Positions 25,721 through 34,574 of a DNA stretch of 64,000 nt are shown piece after piece. Numbering within the stretch: the stretch's first letter is position 1; every line of letters starts with the position of its first letter. Below the pieces are notes generated by a model. That model was given only the letters and a program-made list of their open reading frames with translations. It was not told the origin of the DNA and did no database searches. The stretch is taken from assembly GCF_014646195.1 (NCBI RefSeq), contig NZ_BMMZ01000005.1, positions 248,001 to 312,000 on the forward strand, in the 5' to 3' direction. The position numbers were made by a program, and so were the translations under genes. The stretch comes from Microlunatus endophyticus (GTDB taxonomy: Bacteria > Actinomycetota > Actinomycetes > Propionibacteriales > Propionibacteriaceae).

Positions 25721-28059
25721 CGTTCCCGACTGCATCGCCGACCCCGAGCCGTCCGGAGGACCCCCAGCCGCTCGGCGGCCGACCGGTCAAGGAGACGGCC
25801 CGACCGCATCCGCTGACACCGCTGATCCGGGGCTGGATCGTGCTGCTGGTGATCATCTTCGGCGTCGGGCGACAGCTGGTTCCCGACGGCTCCGGAGAAT
25901 CTCCTGTCAAGAACCTGCTTCGGCTGGGTATCGCCTGGTTGCTGTTGATCATCTTCGGCATCGTCGTGCTGGCCGCCGGCGCCGGCTTCATGTCCTGGTA
26001 TTTCACCCGCTTCGTGATCGACGATGAAGAGTTGCGGATCGAGACCGGCTGGCTGGCCAAACGGTCGCGGCGGATCGCCTTCGAGCGGATCCAGTCGGTT
26101 GATATCGTGCAGCCGCTGGCGGCGCGGATCTTCGGCCTGGTGGAACTGCGGATCGAAGCCGGGGCCGGCGACAGCAGAACCGTCCTGCGCTACCTCAGCC
26201 GGCGTGAGGGCACCCAGATCCGCGACTATCTGCTGGCCCGTGCCCACGGTGACCGGGTCACCCGCGCCGCCTCCTCAACGCTGCCCCAGGCCAGTGCGCT
26301 CACCGATCTCAGCGAATCCGAGCATCCGTTGGTCAAGATCGGACCGGGACGGTTGATCGGCGGATTCGTACTCTCCACTGAATTCGGATGGACGCTGCTG
26401 GTCTGGATCGTGCTGTTCGCTGTCGGTGCCGTCATCGGCCAACCGGTCGTCGGACTGGCCGCACTCATCCCGATGATCTTCGCCGCCTTCGGTCTGGTCA
26501 GCCGCCGGGTGGCCAGCCAGTTCAACTACACCCTGGCGGAATCGTCGCGAGGCTTGAGAATCACCCGGGGCCTGACGAATCTGACCAGCCAGTCGCTGCC
26601 ACTGGACCGGATCCAGGGCGTACGAATCTCGCAGCCGATCCTGTGGCGGCGGTTCGGCTGGTCACGGGTTGACATCGATGTGCTCGGCTACGGCACGGCG
26701 AGCAATCGCAACGAGAACCGCAGCGACGTCTCCAGCATCCTGTTGCCGATCGCCGATGCCGCCCAGGTCCGCACCGCGCTCAGCCGGGTGCTGCCGGGTC
26801 TCGACCTTGATCGACTGGAGTTGCACCCGTCGCCGCGGCGGGCGCAGGTGATCCGCTGGTTCGACGGCTGGACCCTGCGCTGGGGCTGGAACGATTCGGT
26901 GATCGCCAGCCGGCACGGGTGGATCGACCGCACCACGGATCTGGTGCCGCACGCCAAGGTGCAGTCGGTACGGATCACCCGCGGTCCGCTGCAACGCTGG
27001 CTGCAGCTGGCCAGCGTGCACGTGGACACCCCGCGCGGCCCGGTTACGCTGGTGGCCAACCATCTCGATCCCGCCGCGGCCCGGACGCTCGCGCTGAGCG
27101 AGCTGGACCGGGCCCGGGCCGCTCGCCGTCGGCTGCCACCGGGGCCCGGCGACATTCCGGTGCTCGAACGCTTCGGCCTGGTCGGTGTCACGCCGCTGGG
27201 CGCCGGTGGCGAGTCCACGGTCTATCCGCGCGGCGATGATCAGGTGCTCCGGATCTACAAAGGTGATCATCAGGGTGATCATCAGGGTGATCATGGTGGG
27301 GCGACGGATCTCGTGCAGCAACTGCGCTCGGCCTACGACGCGTTCGGCCAGTACGACCTCGGCTTCCGTACGCCACTGATCGTCGAATCCGGCGAGCTCT
27401 TCGGCCGGACCTACACAATCGACCGGCGGATCCCTGGCACCTCGCTGTCGGCCTGGCTGCCGACGGCGGCGCGCGACCAGCGCCGTACTGCCCTGTTCCG
27501 ATACCTCCAGGTGGCAGGCAGGATCCGGCTGCTGCCGCTGCCGGCCCAAGATTTCGGGCGGCTCTTCGGGACCGATCCCCGCCGGTTCCCCACGCTGGGA
27601 TCGCTGCTGGAGGACCAACTCCGCACGGCGGTCCGCCAGACCCAACAATGGCTGCAGAAGGACCTGCCGGCCGCAGCCGTGGAGCGGGTGATCGAGGAGG
27701 TGCGGCAGCGACGGTGCCGACCGGCGGTCGTGCACGGCGACTACTACCCGGGCAACGTCTTCGTCGACATCGCCGCCGACGGCTCGGCGGTGATCACCGG
27801 CGTCGGCGACTTCAGCCCGCACACGCTGGCCGCGGATCCGCTGATGGACATCGCCGGGGCGGTCTCACTGATGGGACTGGAGGACTATCCCGAGGTCGCC
27901 GAGGACCAAGCTTTCGTGCACCAGCAGGCAATCGCCCTCTACGGCAACGCCGAACCCGATATCGACTACTGGCTGGACGTCTACCGGCGCTATTACGCGA
28001 TCTACTACGCCGCCGACCCGGCGGTCTATCCGCATTCGGTCGCGGCGTTGGAGCGATGA
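25717..28059 (+). CDS. YdbT-like multi-PH membrane protein fused to an aminoglycoside-phosphotransferase-like kinase
   Basis: 780 residues in one uninterrupted frame. Residues 1-465 are a YdbT-type protein: four transmembrane helices in two pairs (about 40-95 and 215-260) and three bPH2-like domains (near 100-175, 280-350, 395-465). Residues about 478-780 form a kinase-like domain: glycine-rich loop PLGAGGESTVY, K515 in RIYK, catalytic loop HGDYYPGN with D675 and N680, and metal site D698 in GVGDF. A 12-bp tandem repeat encodes GDHQGDHQGDH directly after K515. The fusion is unusual and the substrate unknown. Confidence 0.85.
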   Translation: MTFPTASPTPSRPEDPQPLGGRPVKETARPHPLTPLIRGWIVLLVIIFGVGRQLVPDGSGESPVKNLLRLGIAWLLLIIFGIVVLAAGAGFMSWYFTRFVIDDEELRIETGWLAKRSRRIAFERIQSVDIVQPLAARIFGLVELRIEAGAGDSRTVLRYLSRREGTQIRDYLLARAHGDRVTRAASSTLPQASALTDLSESEHPLVKIGPGRLIGGFVLSTEFGWTLLVWIVLFAVGAVIGQPVVGLAALIPMIFAAFGLVSRRVASQFNYTLAESSRGLRITRGLTNLTSQSLPLDRIQGVRISQPILWRRFGWSRVDIDVLGYGTASNRNENRSDVSSILLPIADAAQVRTALSRVLPGLDLDRLELHPSPRRAQVIRWFDGWTLRWGWNDSVIASRHGWIDRTTDLVPHAKVQSVRITRGPLQRWLQLASVHVDTPRGPVTLVANHLDPAAARTLALSELDRARAARRRLPPGPGDIPVLERFGLVGVTPLGAGGESTVYPRGDDQVLRIYKGDHQGDHQGDHGGATDLVQQLRSAYDAFGQYDLGFRTPLIVESGELFGRTYTIDRRIPGTSLSAWLPTAARDQRRTALFRYLQVAGRIRLLPLPAQDFGRLFGTDPRRFPTLGSLLEDQLRTAVRQTQQWLQKDLPAAAVERVIEEVRQRRCRPAVVHGDYYPGNVFVDIAADGSAVITGVGDFSPHTLAADPLMDIAGAVSLMGLEDYPEVAEDQAFVHQQAIALYGNAEPDIDYWLDVYRRYYAIYYAADPAVYPHSVAALER
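27262..27297 (+). repeat. In-frame 12-bp tandem repeat in the kinase domain
   Basis: GGTGATCATCAG occurs twice (27262-27285), followed by a third degenerate unit GGTGATCATGGT. Because the period is 12 bases, copy-number changes would preserve the frame and lengthen a Gly-Asp-His-Gln stretch. Confidence 0.85.
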
Positions 28060-28104
28060 GCGGCCCCGGTCGCACTCCGGCACCGGTCGGCCACCCTGGA
28101 CCAT

Positions 28105-28110
28105 TAGGCT
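28105..28110 (+). promoter_or_regulatory. Predicted -10 box, leaderless start of ppgK
   Basis: TAGGCT, six bases before ATG 28117. Confidence 0.5.
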
Positions 28111-28116
28111 GCCCCC

Positions 28117-29010
28117 ATGACCGATGAGGGATCCGCAGCAACGCCATCGACGACGCCTTCAGAATCGCCTTCAGAATCGCCTTCTCAGACGCCTTCAGAG
28201 TCGGGTCGCCCGGTTCTGGGCATCGATATCGGCGGCAGCGGCATCAAGGGCGCACCCGTCGACCTGGCGACCGGAGAACTGGCGGCGGAGCGGGTCCGCT
28301 TCGAGACGCCGGCCGAGTCCACCCCGGAGAAGATCGCCAAGGTCGTCCTCCAGGTGGTCAACGAATTCGCCGATCAGATCGGCGACGGGCCGGTCGGCAT
28401 CACCATCCCGGCGGTCGTGACCCACGGCGTGACCCGCTCGGCGGCCAACATCGACAAGTCATGGATCAACCACCCGGCCGAGAAGACCTTCGAGGACGTC
28501 ATCGGCCGCGACGTGGTGCTGGTCAACGACGCGGATGCCGCCGGCGTGGCCGAGGTCAAGTACGGCGCCGCCAAGGACCATCCGGGTCTGGTGCTGCTGA
28601 CGACCCTGGGCACCGGCATCGGCAGCGCGCTGATCCATCACGGGGTGCTGGTCCCCAACACCGAATTCGGCCACATCGAGATCGACGGTCACGATGCCGA
28701 GAAGCGCGCGTCAGCCAAGTACAAGGAAGACAAGGGCCTGTCGTACAAGGATTGGGCGCACAAGAGCCTGCAGCGCTACTACGAGACCATCGAGGCACTG
28801 ATCTGGCCGGATCTGATCGTGGTCGGCGGTGGTGTCAGCCGCAAAGCCGACAAGTTCCTGCCGCTGCTGAAGCTGAATGCCGAGATCATCCCGGCGAAGC
28901 TGCAGAACCAGGCCGGCATCGTCGGCGCGGCCTGGCTGGCCAACGACTACGCCACCCACCGGTCCGAGCCGCTGGTGCACGCCGCCGTCGATCCGAACGG
29001 CGGCGATTGA
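28117..29010 (+). CDS. ppgK: Polyphosphate glucokinase
   Basis: 297 residues. A Ser/Pro/Thr/Glu-rich, repeat-encoded N-terminus of about 28 residues precedes the ROK-type fold: phosphate-1 motif [11 protein letters not shown], catalytic Asp in [19 protein letters not shown], and the adenosine region [12 protein letters not shown]. PpgK phosphorylates glucose using polyphosphate (or ATP), feeding glycolysis. The family is characteristic of actinobacteria and especially of polyphosphate accumulators. Its stop directly abuts that of the convergent argS. Pgi, the next glycolytic enzyme, is encoded about 7 kb away. Confidence 0.95.
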   Translation: MTDEGSAATPSTTPSESPSESPSQTPSESGRPVLGIDIGGSGIKGAPVDLATGELAAERVRFETPAESTPEKIAKVVLQVVNEFADQIGDGPVGITIPAVVTHGVTRSAANIDKSWINHPAEKTFEDVIGRDVVLVNDADAAGVAEVKYGAAKDHPGLVLLTTLGTGIGSALIHHGVLVPNTEFGHIEIDGHDAEKRASAKYKEDKGLSYKDWAHKSLQRYYETIEALIWPDLIVVGGGVSRKADKFLPLLKLNAEIIPAKLQNQAGIVGAAWLANDYATHRSEPLVHAAVDPNGGD

Positions 29011-30648
29011 TCACATTCGGTCGGGAGCCTGGATGCCGAGCAGGTCGAGCCCCTTCGCGAGCACTCGCTGGGTGGCCAGGCACAGCGCCAGCCGGGAGGC
29101 TCGTACCTCGCCCTCGGACTTGAGCACCGGGCACTGCTCGTAGAAGGTCGAGTACGCGACCGCGACGTCGTGCAGGTAACCGCAGAGCCGATGCGGCTGC
29201 AGAGTCTGCGCGACCTCCTCGACGATCTCCCCGAAGCGCGGCAGCAGCAGGGCAAGGCTCTGCTCGGCCGGCTCGTCCAGGACGGTGATCTTGTCCGGGA
29301 CCGCGATACCTTCGGCCTCCGCCTTGCGCAGCACCTGGTGGGTCCGCGCATGGGCGTACTGCAGATAGGGCCCGGTGTTCCCGGTGGTGGCGACCATCCG
29401 GTCGATGTCGAAGACGTAGTCCTTGTTGAGCCCGCTGGACAGGTCGGCGTACTTGATCGCCGCCATCGCGACCGCGGGCGCCGCCTTGGCCTCGGCGGCG
29501 TCCAGCAGGTCGACGAGCTTCATGGTCGAACCGGAGCGGGTCCGCAGCCGCTTGCCGTCGTTGCCCAGGATCAGTCCGTACGCGACGTGCCGCGCCTCGA
29601 CCCCGTCCGGCAGGTAGCCGGCCTTGCGAGCGACGGCGAAGACCTGGTCGAAGTGGAATCCCTGTTCGGCACCGACGACATAGATGATCCGGTTGGCGTG
29701 CAACTCCCGCACCCGCCGGCGGATCGCGGCCAGATCAGTCGTCGAATACCCGTACCCGCCGTCCGACTTCCGGATGATCATGGGCGAGTTGAATCCCTCG
29801 ACGAAGACGCACAAAGCACCCTGATCGATCACGGCGGTCCCGTTACCCTCGAGCTCGGAGACCACCTTCTCCAAGTCGTCGTTGTAACTCGACTCACCCG
29901 CCAGGTTCTCCTCGGTGACGCGCAGCCCGAGCCGCGCGTAGATCTTCCGGAACGCCGCAGTCGAGATGTCGATCAACTGGCGCCAGATCTTCAGCGTCTC
30001 CGCATCACCCGACTGCAGCTTCACCACCCGGCTCCGGGCGCGAGCGGCGAAGGCCGGGTCGGCCTTGAAGTGCTCGTTGGCCCGCCTGTACAGGTCCTCC
30101 GCGGCCACCAAGTCGAGGCTGCCGGCATCGATCCCGGCGTCCAGGATCTCCTCGACCAGCAGCCCGAACTGGGTCCCCCAGTCGCCGATGTGGTCCTGCG
30201 GGATGACCGTGTGCCCGAGTGAGGTCAGTACCCGGTTGAAGCAGTCGCCGATGATCGAGGTCCGCAGGTGGCCGACATGCATCTGCTTGGCGACATTCGG
30301 CGACGGGTAGTCGATCACCACGATCTGCGGATGCTCGGCGATAGGCAGGCCGATCCGCTGATCGGCCAGCTGCTCCGATGCTGCCGTTGCCAGGGTCTCG
30401 GCCTTCAATCGCAGGTTGATGAAGCCCGGGCCTGCCAGCTCCGGCGGCTCGGCGATGTCATCCAGATCCAGCTGGTCGACGATCTGTTGAGCAACCTCGC
30501 GCGGCGGTTTGCCCTCCTGCTTGGCCAGGCGCAGGGCGACGTTGGACTGGAAGTGGCCGAACTGTGGCTTGGTCGCGGGGCGCAGCTCGGGATCGATCCC
30601 GGCAACGGCCTGGAGCCGAGCGCTGAGCGTCTGAGGAAGCGAGGACAT
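29011..30648 (-). CDS. argS: Arginyl-tRNA synthetase
   Basis: 545 residues, class I synthetase. An N-terminal Arg-tRNA-binding domain (about 1-90) is followed by the HIGH motif HVGHLR in PSPNVAKQMHVGHLRTS, the SRS-type region, GKRLRTRSGS in place of KMSKS as usual for ArgRS, and the C-terminal DALR anticodon-binding domain (about 420-545). It charges tRNA-Arg. ATG 30648 follows GAGGAAT. The gene is essential and complete, and its stop codon touches that of ppgK. Confidence 0.97.
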   Translation of the reverse strand: MSSLPQTLSARLQAVAGIDPELRPATKPQFGHFQSNVALRLAKQEGKPPREVAQQIVDQLDLDDIAEPPELAGPGFINLRLKAETLATAASEQLADQRIGLPIAEHPQIVVIDYPSPNVAKQMHVGHLRTSIIGDCFNRVLTSLGHTVIPQDHIGDWGTQFGLLVEEILDAGIDAGSLDLVAAEDLYRRANEHFKADPAFAARARSRVVKLQSGDAETLKIWRQLIDISTAAFRKIYARLGLRVTEENLAGESSYNDDLEKVVSELEGNGTAVIDQGALCVFVEGFNSPMIIRKSDGGYGYSTTDLAAIRRRVRELHANRIIYVVGAEQGFHFDQVFAVARKAGYLPDGVEARHVAYGLILGNDGKRLRTRSGSTMKLVDLLDAAEAKAAPAVAMAAIKYADLSSGLNKDYVFDIDRMVATTGNTGPYLQYAHARTHQVLRKAEAEGIAVPDKITVLDEPAEQSLALLLPRFGEIVEEVAQTLQPHRLCGYLHDVAVAYSTFYEQCPVLKSEGEVRASRLALCLATQRVLAKGLDLLGIQAPDRM

Positions 30649-30930
30649 GATTCCTCGATTATCTCATCCGTCCGCGATCGGGTTTTCCTCGCCGCCACTG
30701 GGCCGGCGAGCACGTCCCGCACGAATTGCTCGGCCGAGTGCGCCGTGCTCGATCCCGCACCAACGGCAGCTGCCGCGGGACCCGGCCATTGCAGGCGAGA
30801 AGGGTCAACTCGTGCAAGAACTCGCTCTGCGGGCCGGAAGCCGGATGCGTACGCCGACTCGGCTACGGTGGGGCGCCAAGCCCGGGACAGATCGTTCAAC
30901 CAACTCCGTCCGAACCAAGGAGCACATTTC

Positions 30931-31755
30931 ATGGCACAGGTACCTACCGTCACGCTGAACGACGGGCGAGCGATCCCGCAGCTCGGCATCGGCGTCTGGC
31001 AGGTGTCCAACGACGACATCGAGGCGACCGTCGCCAAGGCCCTCGAGGTCGGCTACCGGCACATCGACACCGCGCAGGGATACCAGAACGAGAAGGGCGT
31101 CGGTGACGCCTTCACCGCTTCCGGGCTGTCCCGCCATGACGTCTGGGTGACCACCAAGCTCGCCAATGGCAAGCATTCCCGGACCGATGCTGTCGACGAG
31201 CTCAAGATCAGCCTGGAGAAGCTCGGCATGGATTACGTGGATCTCTACCTGATCCACTGGCCGACGCCGACCAAGGGCGATTTCGTCGAGACCTGGCGCG
31301 GAATGCAGGACGCACTCGAGTCCGGATTGGCCAAGTCCATCGGCGTCTCCAACTTCCAGCCGGCCCACCTGGACGCGGTGGTCGCCGACGGCGGCGTGGT
31401 CCCGGCCGTGAACCAGATCGAGCTGCACCCGACCTTCGCCAACCAGGCGGCCGTCGACGGCAGCCTCAAGCACGGCATCAAGGTGGAGTCCTGGAGCCCG
31501 CTTGGACTCGGCGCGGACCTCGGCAATGACACGGTGGCCCGGATCGCCGCGGCGACCGGCAAGACCCCGGCCCAGGTGATCATCCGCTGGCACCTGCAGA
31601 AGGGCTACATCGTCTTCCCGAAGTCGGTAACACCCTCGCGGATCGAGGAGAATTTCGACGTCTTCGACTTCGAGCTCACCACCGACGACCTCGCCGCGAT
31701 CGATGCTCTGGATGCCGGCAACCGGACCGGCGGGAATCCCGACATCTTCGGCTGA
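30931..31755 (+). CDS. Aldo/keto reductase
   Basis: 274 residues from ATG 30931 (AAGGAG ahead). It is an NADPH-dependent AKR barrel with the signatures GYRHIDTAQGY (catalytic D and Y), LYLIHWPTP, AKSIGVSNF, and the C-terminal cofactor-binding IVFPKSVTPSRIEEN. It resembles bacterial 2,5-diketo-D-gluconate/methylglyoxal reductases. The physiological carbonyl substrate is not predictable. It is convergent with Nei2, whose stop codon lies directly after its own. Confidence 0.93.
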   Translation: MAQVPTVTLNDGRAIPQLGIGVWQVSNDDIEATVAKALEVGYRHIDTAQGYQNEKGVGDAFTASGLSRHDVWVTTKLANGKHSRTDAVDELKISLEKLGMDYVDLYLIHWPTPTKGDFVETWRGMQDALESGLAKSIGVSNFQPAHLDAVVADGGVVPAVNQIELHPTFANQAAVDGSLKHGIKVESWSPLGLGADLGNDTVARIAAATGKTPAQVIIRWHLQKGYIVFPKSVTPSRIEENFDVFDFELTTDDLAAIDALDAGNRTGGNPDIFG

Positions 31756-32541
31756 TCATCCCGGTTGGCAGTGCGGGCACCAGTAGCTGAGCCGTTCCTG
31801 GCCCTGCGGCCCGAACTCCTCGACCCTGATCGGCGTTCCACACCGGCGACATTCCCGACCGGACCGGCCGTAGACCCAATGACTGCGGCCGGGCCGGGGA
31901 TCACCGGTGGTGTTCTGCTCGAATCCGGTGCGGTTCCTGATCATGATCTGTCGCACCCGGTCGCAGAGCCGTCCAAGATCACGGACGTCGCCGACCGGTT
32001 TGCGGGGATTGATTCCTTGGAGGAAAAGGATCTCGGCACGGTAGACGGTGCCGATCCCGGCCAGGTTGCGCTGGTCCAGCAGCGCTTCGCCGATCGTACG
32101 GTCCGGTTGGGAACGGAGCCGTCGTACGGCCTCGGCCAGGTCCCAGTCCGGACCGAGCAGGTCGGGTCCGAGATGTCCGACGACCTCTGGCTCGCGAGCG
32201 GTCTTGATCAACTCCAGTACCGGCAACCGGTATCCCACCGCCGCGCTGCCGGTCACCCCGAGGATCGCGCGGATCTCGTACGTCGGGCCGCCCGACCAGC
32301 GCCGCCCGTCAGCGAAGACCCGCCAGGCGCCGTCCATCTGCATATGGCTGTGCAATGTCAGGTCGTTGTCGAACCGCGCCAGCAGGTGCTTGCCGCGGGA
32401 CACCACCTCGGTGACGCTGATCCCGGTCAGGTCGACCGTCGCCAGCGTGGGCACCCGGAACTCACAACGGGTCAGCGGCTTTCCTGCCAGCGACGCATCC
32501 AGCAACTGGCAGGTACGCCACACGATGTCACCCTCTGGCAC
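31756..32541 (-). CDS. Fpg/Nei-family DNA glycosylase (Nei2-type)
   Basis: 261 residues from GTG 32541, chosen because the mature enzyme must begin Pro-Glu (PEGD), the catalytic N-terminal proline of the family. The helix-two-turns-helix region IGEALLDQRNLAGIGTVYRAE and a C-terminal zinc finger (CRRC...CPHC) are visible. The enzyme excises oxidised pyrimidines with AP lyase activity. A TACGGT hexamer six bases upstream supports a leaderless start. It is divergent from the SanA/YdcF-like gene with only 45 bases between start codons. Confidence 0.92.
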   Translation of the reverse strand: MPEGDIVWRTCQLLDASLAGKPLTRCEFRVPTLATVDLTGISVTEVVSRGKHLLARFDNDLTLHSHMQMDGAWRVFADGRRWSGGPTYEIRAILGVTGSAAVGYRLPVLELIKTAREPEVVGHLGPDLLGPDWDLAEAVRRLRSQPDRTIGEALLDQRNLAGIGTVYRAEILFLQGINPRKPVGDVRDLGRLCDRVRQIMIRNRTGFEQNTTGDPRPGRSHWVYGRSGRECRRCGTPIRVEEFGPQGQERLSYWCPHCQPG

Positions 32542-32547
32542 AACTTC

Positions 32548-32553
32548 ACCGTA
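32548..32553 (-). promoter_or_regulatory. Predicted -10 box of the Nei2 gene
   Basis: TACGGT, six bases before GTG 32541. Confidence 0.5.
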
Positions 32554-32574
32554 TCGGCCCGACCAGTACCGACC

Positions 32575-32580
32575 TACCAT
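32575..32580 (+). promoter_or_regulatory. Predicted -10 box of the SanA/YdcF-like gene
   Basis: TACCAT, six bases before ATG 32587; it faces the Nei2 promoter back to back. Confidence 0.5.
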
Positions 32581-32586
32581 TGAGCT

Positions 32587-33288
32587 ATGCCTCGACACCG
32601 GGTCCGCAAGCATCATCGGCGGTCCGGCCGAATCCCCCGGGTCGGGCTAGTCGGGTTGCTGGCGGCCGGTGCCGGGGTTGCACCGGCCGTCCCGTCGGTC
32701 CTTTACATCCGCCGCCTCGCAAGCGGACACATCTACCCCGTTGACAGGGTGCCCGGGACCCCGGTCGGAATCGTCTTCGGTGCCTTGACCTACGCCGATG
32801 GCACACCGTCCAGTTTCCTGCGCGGCCGTCTCGATCTCGGCCTGGAACTCCTGCGACGCAAGAAGATCGACTCGATCCTGGTGTCCGGTGATCATGATGC
32901 GGAGTTCTACGACGAGACCGCCGCCATGCGGGACTACCTCGTTGATCATGGTGTGCCGGCGAACAGGATCATCGTCGATCCGTACGGTTTCGACACCTAC
33001 GACACGGTTGTCAGGGCTCGGGATGTCTACGGGGCGGTTGCGGCGACCATGATCACGCAGAGCTACCACCTGCCGCGCGCCGTTGCCACAGCCCGGGCCG
33101 TCGGGTTGGATGCGGTCGGGGTCGGCGACACGTCCGTACGCGTGCGGCGGATCGCCTGGACGAAAGGACTGATCCGCGATCAGTTGGCCTGCGTGAAGAC
33201 GGTCTACGACCTGGCGACGAAGCGTCGCCCGATGCAGGAGGGGTCGGCACGGCTCCCGGACAGGGTCGCCCCGCTCACCGCCGACTGA
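32587..33288 (+). CDS. SanA/YdcF/ElyC-family (DUF218) membrane-anchored protein
   Basis: 233 residues: a basic N-terminus, one transmembrane helix at about 19-45, then a DUF218 alpha/beta domain with SILVSGDHD, the acidic region YDETAAMRDYLVDHG, and TMITQSYHLPRA. The family (SanA, ElyC) is connected with envelope integrity and antibiotic exclusion; biochemical activity remains unclear. The active-site side is probably extracytoplasmic. Confidence 0.88.
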   Translation: MPRHRVRKHHRRSGRIPRVGLVGLLAAGAGVAPAVPSVLYIRRLASGHIYPVDRVPGTPVGIVFGALTYADGTPSSFLRGRLDLGLELLRRKKIDSILVSGDHDAEFYDETAAMRDYLVDHGVPANRIIVDPYGFDTYDTVVRARDVYGAVAATMITQSYHLPRAVATARAVGLDAVGVGDTSVRVRRIAWTKGLIRDQLACVKTVYDLATKRRPMQEGSARLPDRVAPLTAD

Positions 33289-33462
33289 AGCCGGCATGAG
33301 GGTCGGTGTTGGGACGGCAGCGGCGCGCGGATTCCGTCGCGGGTCGGAAAGCGGACGCGGAAAGTGCCTTGCGGGCCGCCGCAACCCGACGCTGGCAGGG
33401 AAACGCACGATGAGAGCAGCAGCCTCGGCCGGACCAGGGTTCACTCCGGGTTCCGATTACCT

Positions 33463-33494
33463 TGTAACTGTGTAATCATGTAATTACGTACATG
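33463..33494. promoter_or_regulatory. Four 8-bp repeats (TGTAAYNN) upstream of the RHH-tailed protein gene
   Basis: TGTAACTG, TGTAATCA, TGTAATTA and CGTACATG follow each other at 33463-33494 with exactly 8-bp spacing. An internal palindrome is GTAATcatgtaATTAC. It is AT-rich within GC-rich DNA and ends 20 bases before ATG 33515. Regularly phased short repeats suit cooperative binding of a ribbon-helix-helix dimer array, plausibly the product of the next gene. Confidence 0.65.
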
Positions 33495-33514
33495 CCGTAC
33501 GGAGGAAGGAGGGC

Positions 33515-34363
33515 ATGATGCGTAACAGTGATTTCCCGGGAGGCTTCGGCCCCAACCCTGGTCGACCAGGGCCCGGACGGCGCGGCCCGGACGGCCGTGG
33601 CGGAGGTCGTGGCAGGCGCCGCGATGACTTCGACAACAACGACGAGCCGGGCCCGGAGCGGCGCCGGCACCGAGGCGGACACCCGGGCCATCCCGGGCCT
33701 CCGTTCTTCGAAGGGGGCCCCGAAGCCCTCCGCGAGTTTCTCAGCGACCCGGCCAATGTGCCGTGGGGACGAGGCGGACGCCGTCGCGGACCACGCGGCT
33801 TCGGTCGGCCGGGCGGTTGGCAGCAGAGCGATCTGCCGCCCGCCGATGATGCCACCGACTGGTTCAGTGGCCGGCTGCCGGCGGACTGGTTCTCTACGGT
33901 GGACGTGACCGTCGACCGTGAGGAGATCGTTGTCGTCGGCACCCTGGCCGATACCGACCAACTGACCGGCGCCGAGGCCGAGGGCCGGATCAGCCGGTTC
34001 CGGTCCGAGAGCCGCGACACCCGGATGCAGATCGCCGAGGAGGCCCAGTCCCGTTACGGGCGCAAGGTCTCCTGGGGCGCTGCGGCGGGCGACGCCGAGG
34101 ATCTCTTCACCAACGTCTCCGTACCGGTGATGACCCGGCTGCGGCAGCCGGAGCGCCGGGTACTCGACACGCTGGTCGATGCCGGCGTGGCCCGGTCTCG
34201 TTCCGAGGCACTGTCGTGGGCAGTCAAGCTGGTCGGCGAACACACCGAGACCTGGCTCACCGACCTGCGTGCGGCGATGGCCGAGGTCGACAAGCTCCGC
34301 TCCCAGGGTCCGAATGTCGGATCCGATGACACGGACGAGTCCGGCGGCGAGGGCGAGGACTGA
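33515..34363 (+). CDS. Gly/Arg/Pro-rich protein with a C-terminal ribbon-helix-helix-like region
   Basis: 282 residues, ATG 33515 after GGAGGAAGGAGGG. Residues 1-115 are disordered (PGPGRRGPDGRGG-type). A mixed alpha/beta segment (125-205) contains VDVTVDREEIVVVGTL. The C-terminal 205-265 (RRVLDTLVDAGVARSRSEALSWAVKL) looks like a CopG/ParD-type ribbon-helix-helix followed by a helix. No enzyme motif is seen. Together with the phased repeats upstream it may be an autoregulated DNA-binding protein. This is inference only. Confidence 0.7.
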   Translation: MMRNSDFPGGFGPNPGRPGPGRRGPDGRGGGRGRRRDDFDNNDEPGPERRRHRGGHPGHPGPPFFEGGPEALREFLSDPANVPWGRGGRRRGPRGFGRPGGWQQSDLPPADDATDWFSGRLPADWFSTVDVTVDREEIVVVGTLADTDQLTGAEAEGRISRFRSESRDTRMQIAEEAQSRYGRKVSWGAAAGDAEDLFTNVSVPVMTRLRQPERRVLDTLVDAGVARSRSEALSWAVKLVGEHTETWLTDLRAAMAEVDKLRSQGPNVGSDDTDESGGEGED

Positions 34364-34364
34364 C

Positions 34365-34383
34365 CCTTCGACCGGCTCAGGGG
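34365..34383 (+). repeat. TTCGACAGGCTCAGGG-family repeat copy
   Basis: CCTTCGACCGGCTCAGGGG begins 2 bases after the stop codon of the previous gene, in a convergent gap of 211 bases (34364-34574) that otherwise holds no recognised gene. Confidence 0.75.
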
Positions 34384-34574
34384 TCATCGGCGGGCTCAGG
34401 GGCAGACGGGCGGGCAGAGGGCTGCGGAGTTTGATCTTGTGGTTCCAACGTGATCAATCGGTGGTGATCAGCTGCCCGCCCGGCTTGTGGAGCATGTCCG
34501 CGGCACGGCGGACGGCTGCTGGTGTCGTACGAGACCGCCGACGGATCGGTGCAGGCGCTACCTGATGCCCTGAC

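Noticed and set aside
27262-27297. CRISPR-like array
   Set aside because: The units are 12 bp, directly tandem, in frame and without spacers, so this is a coding microsatellite.
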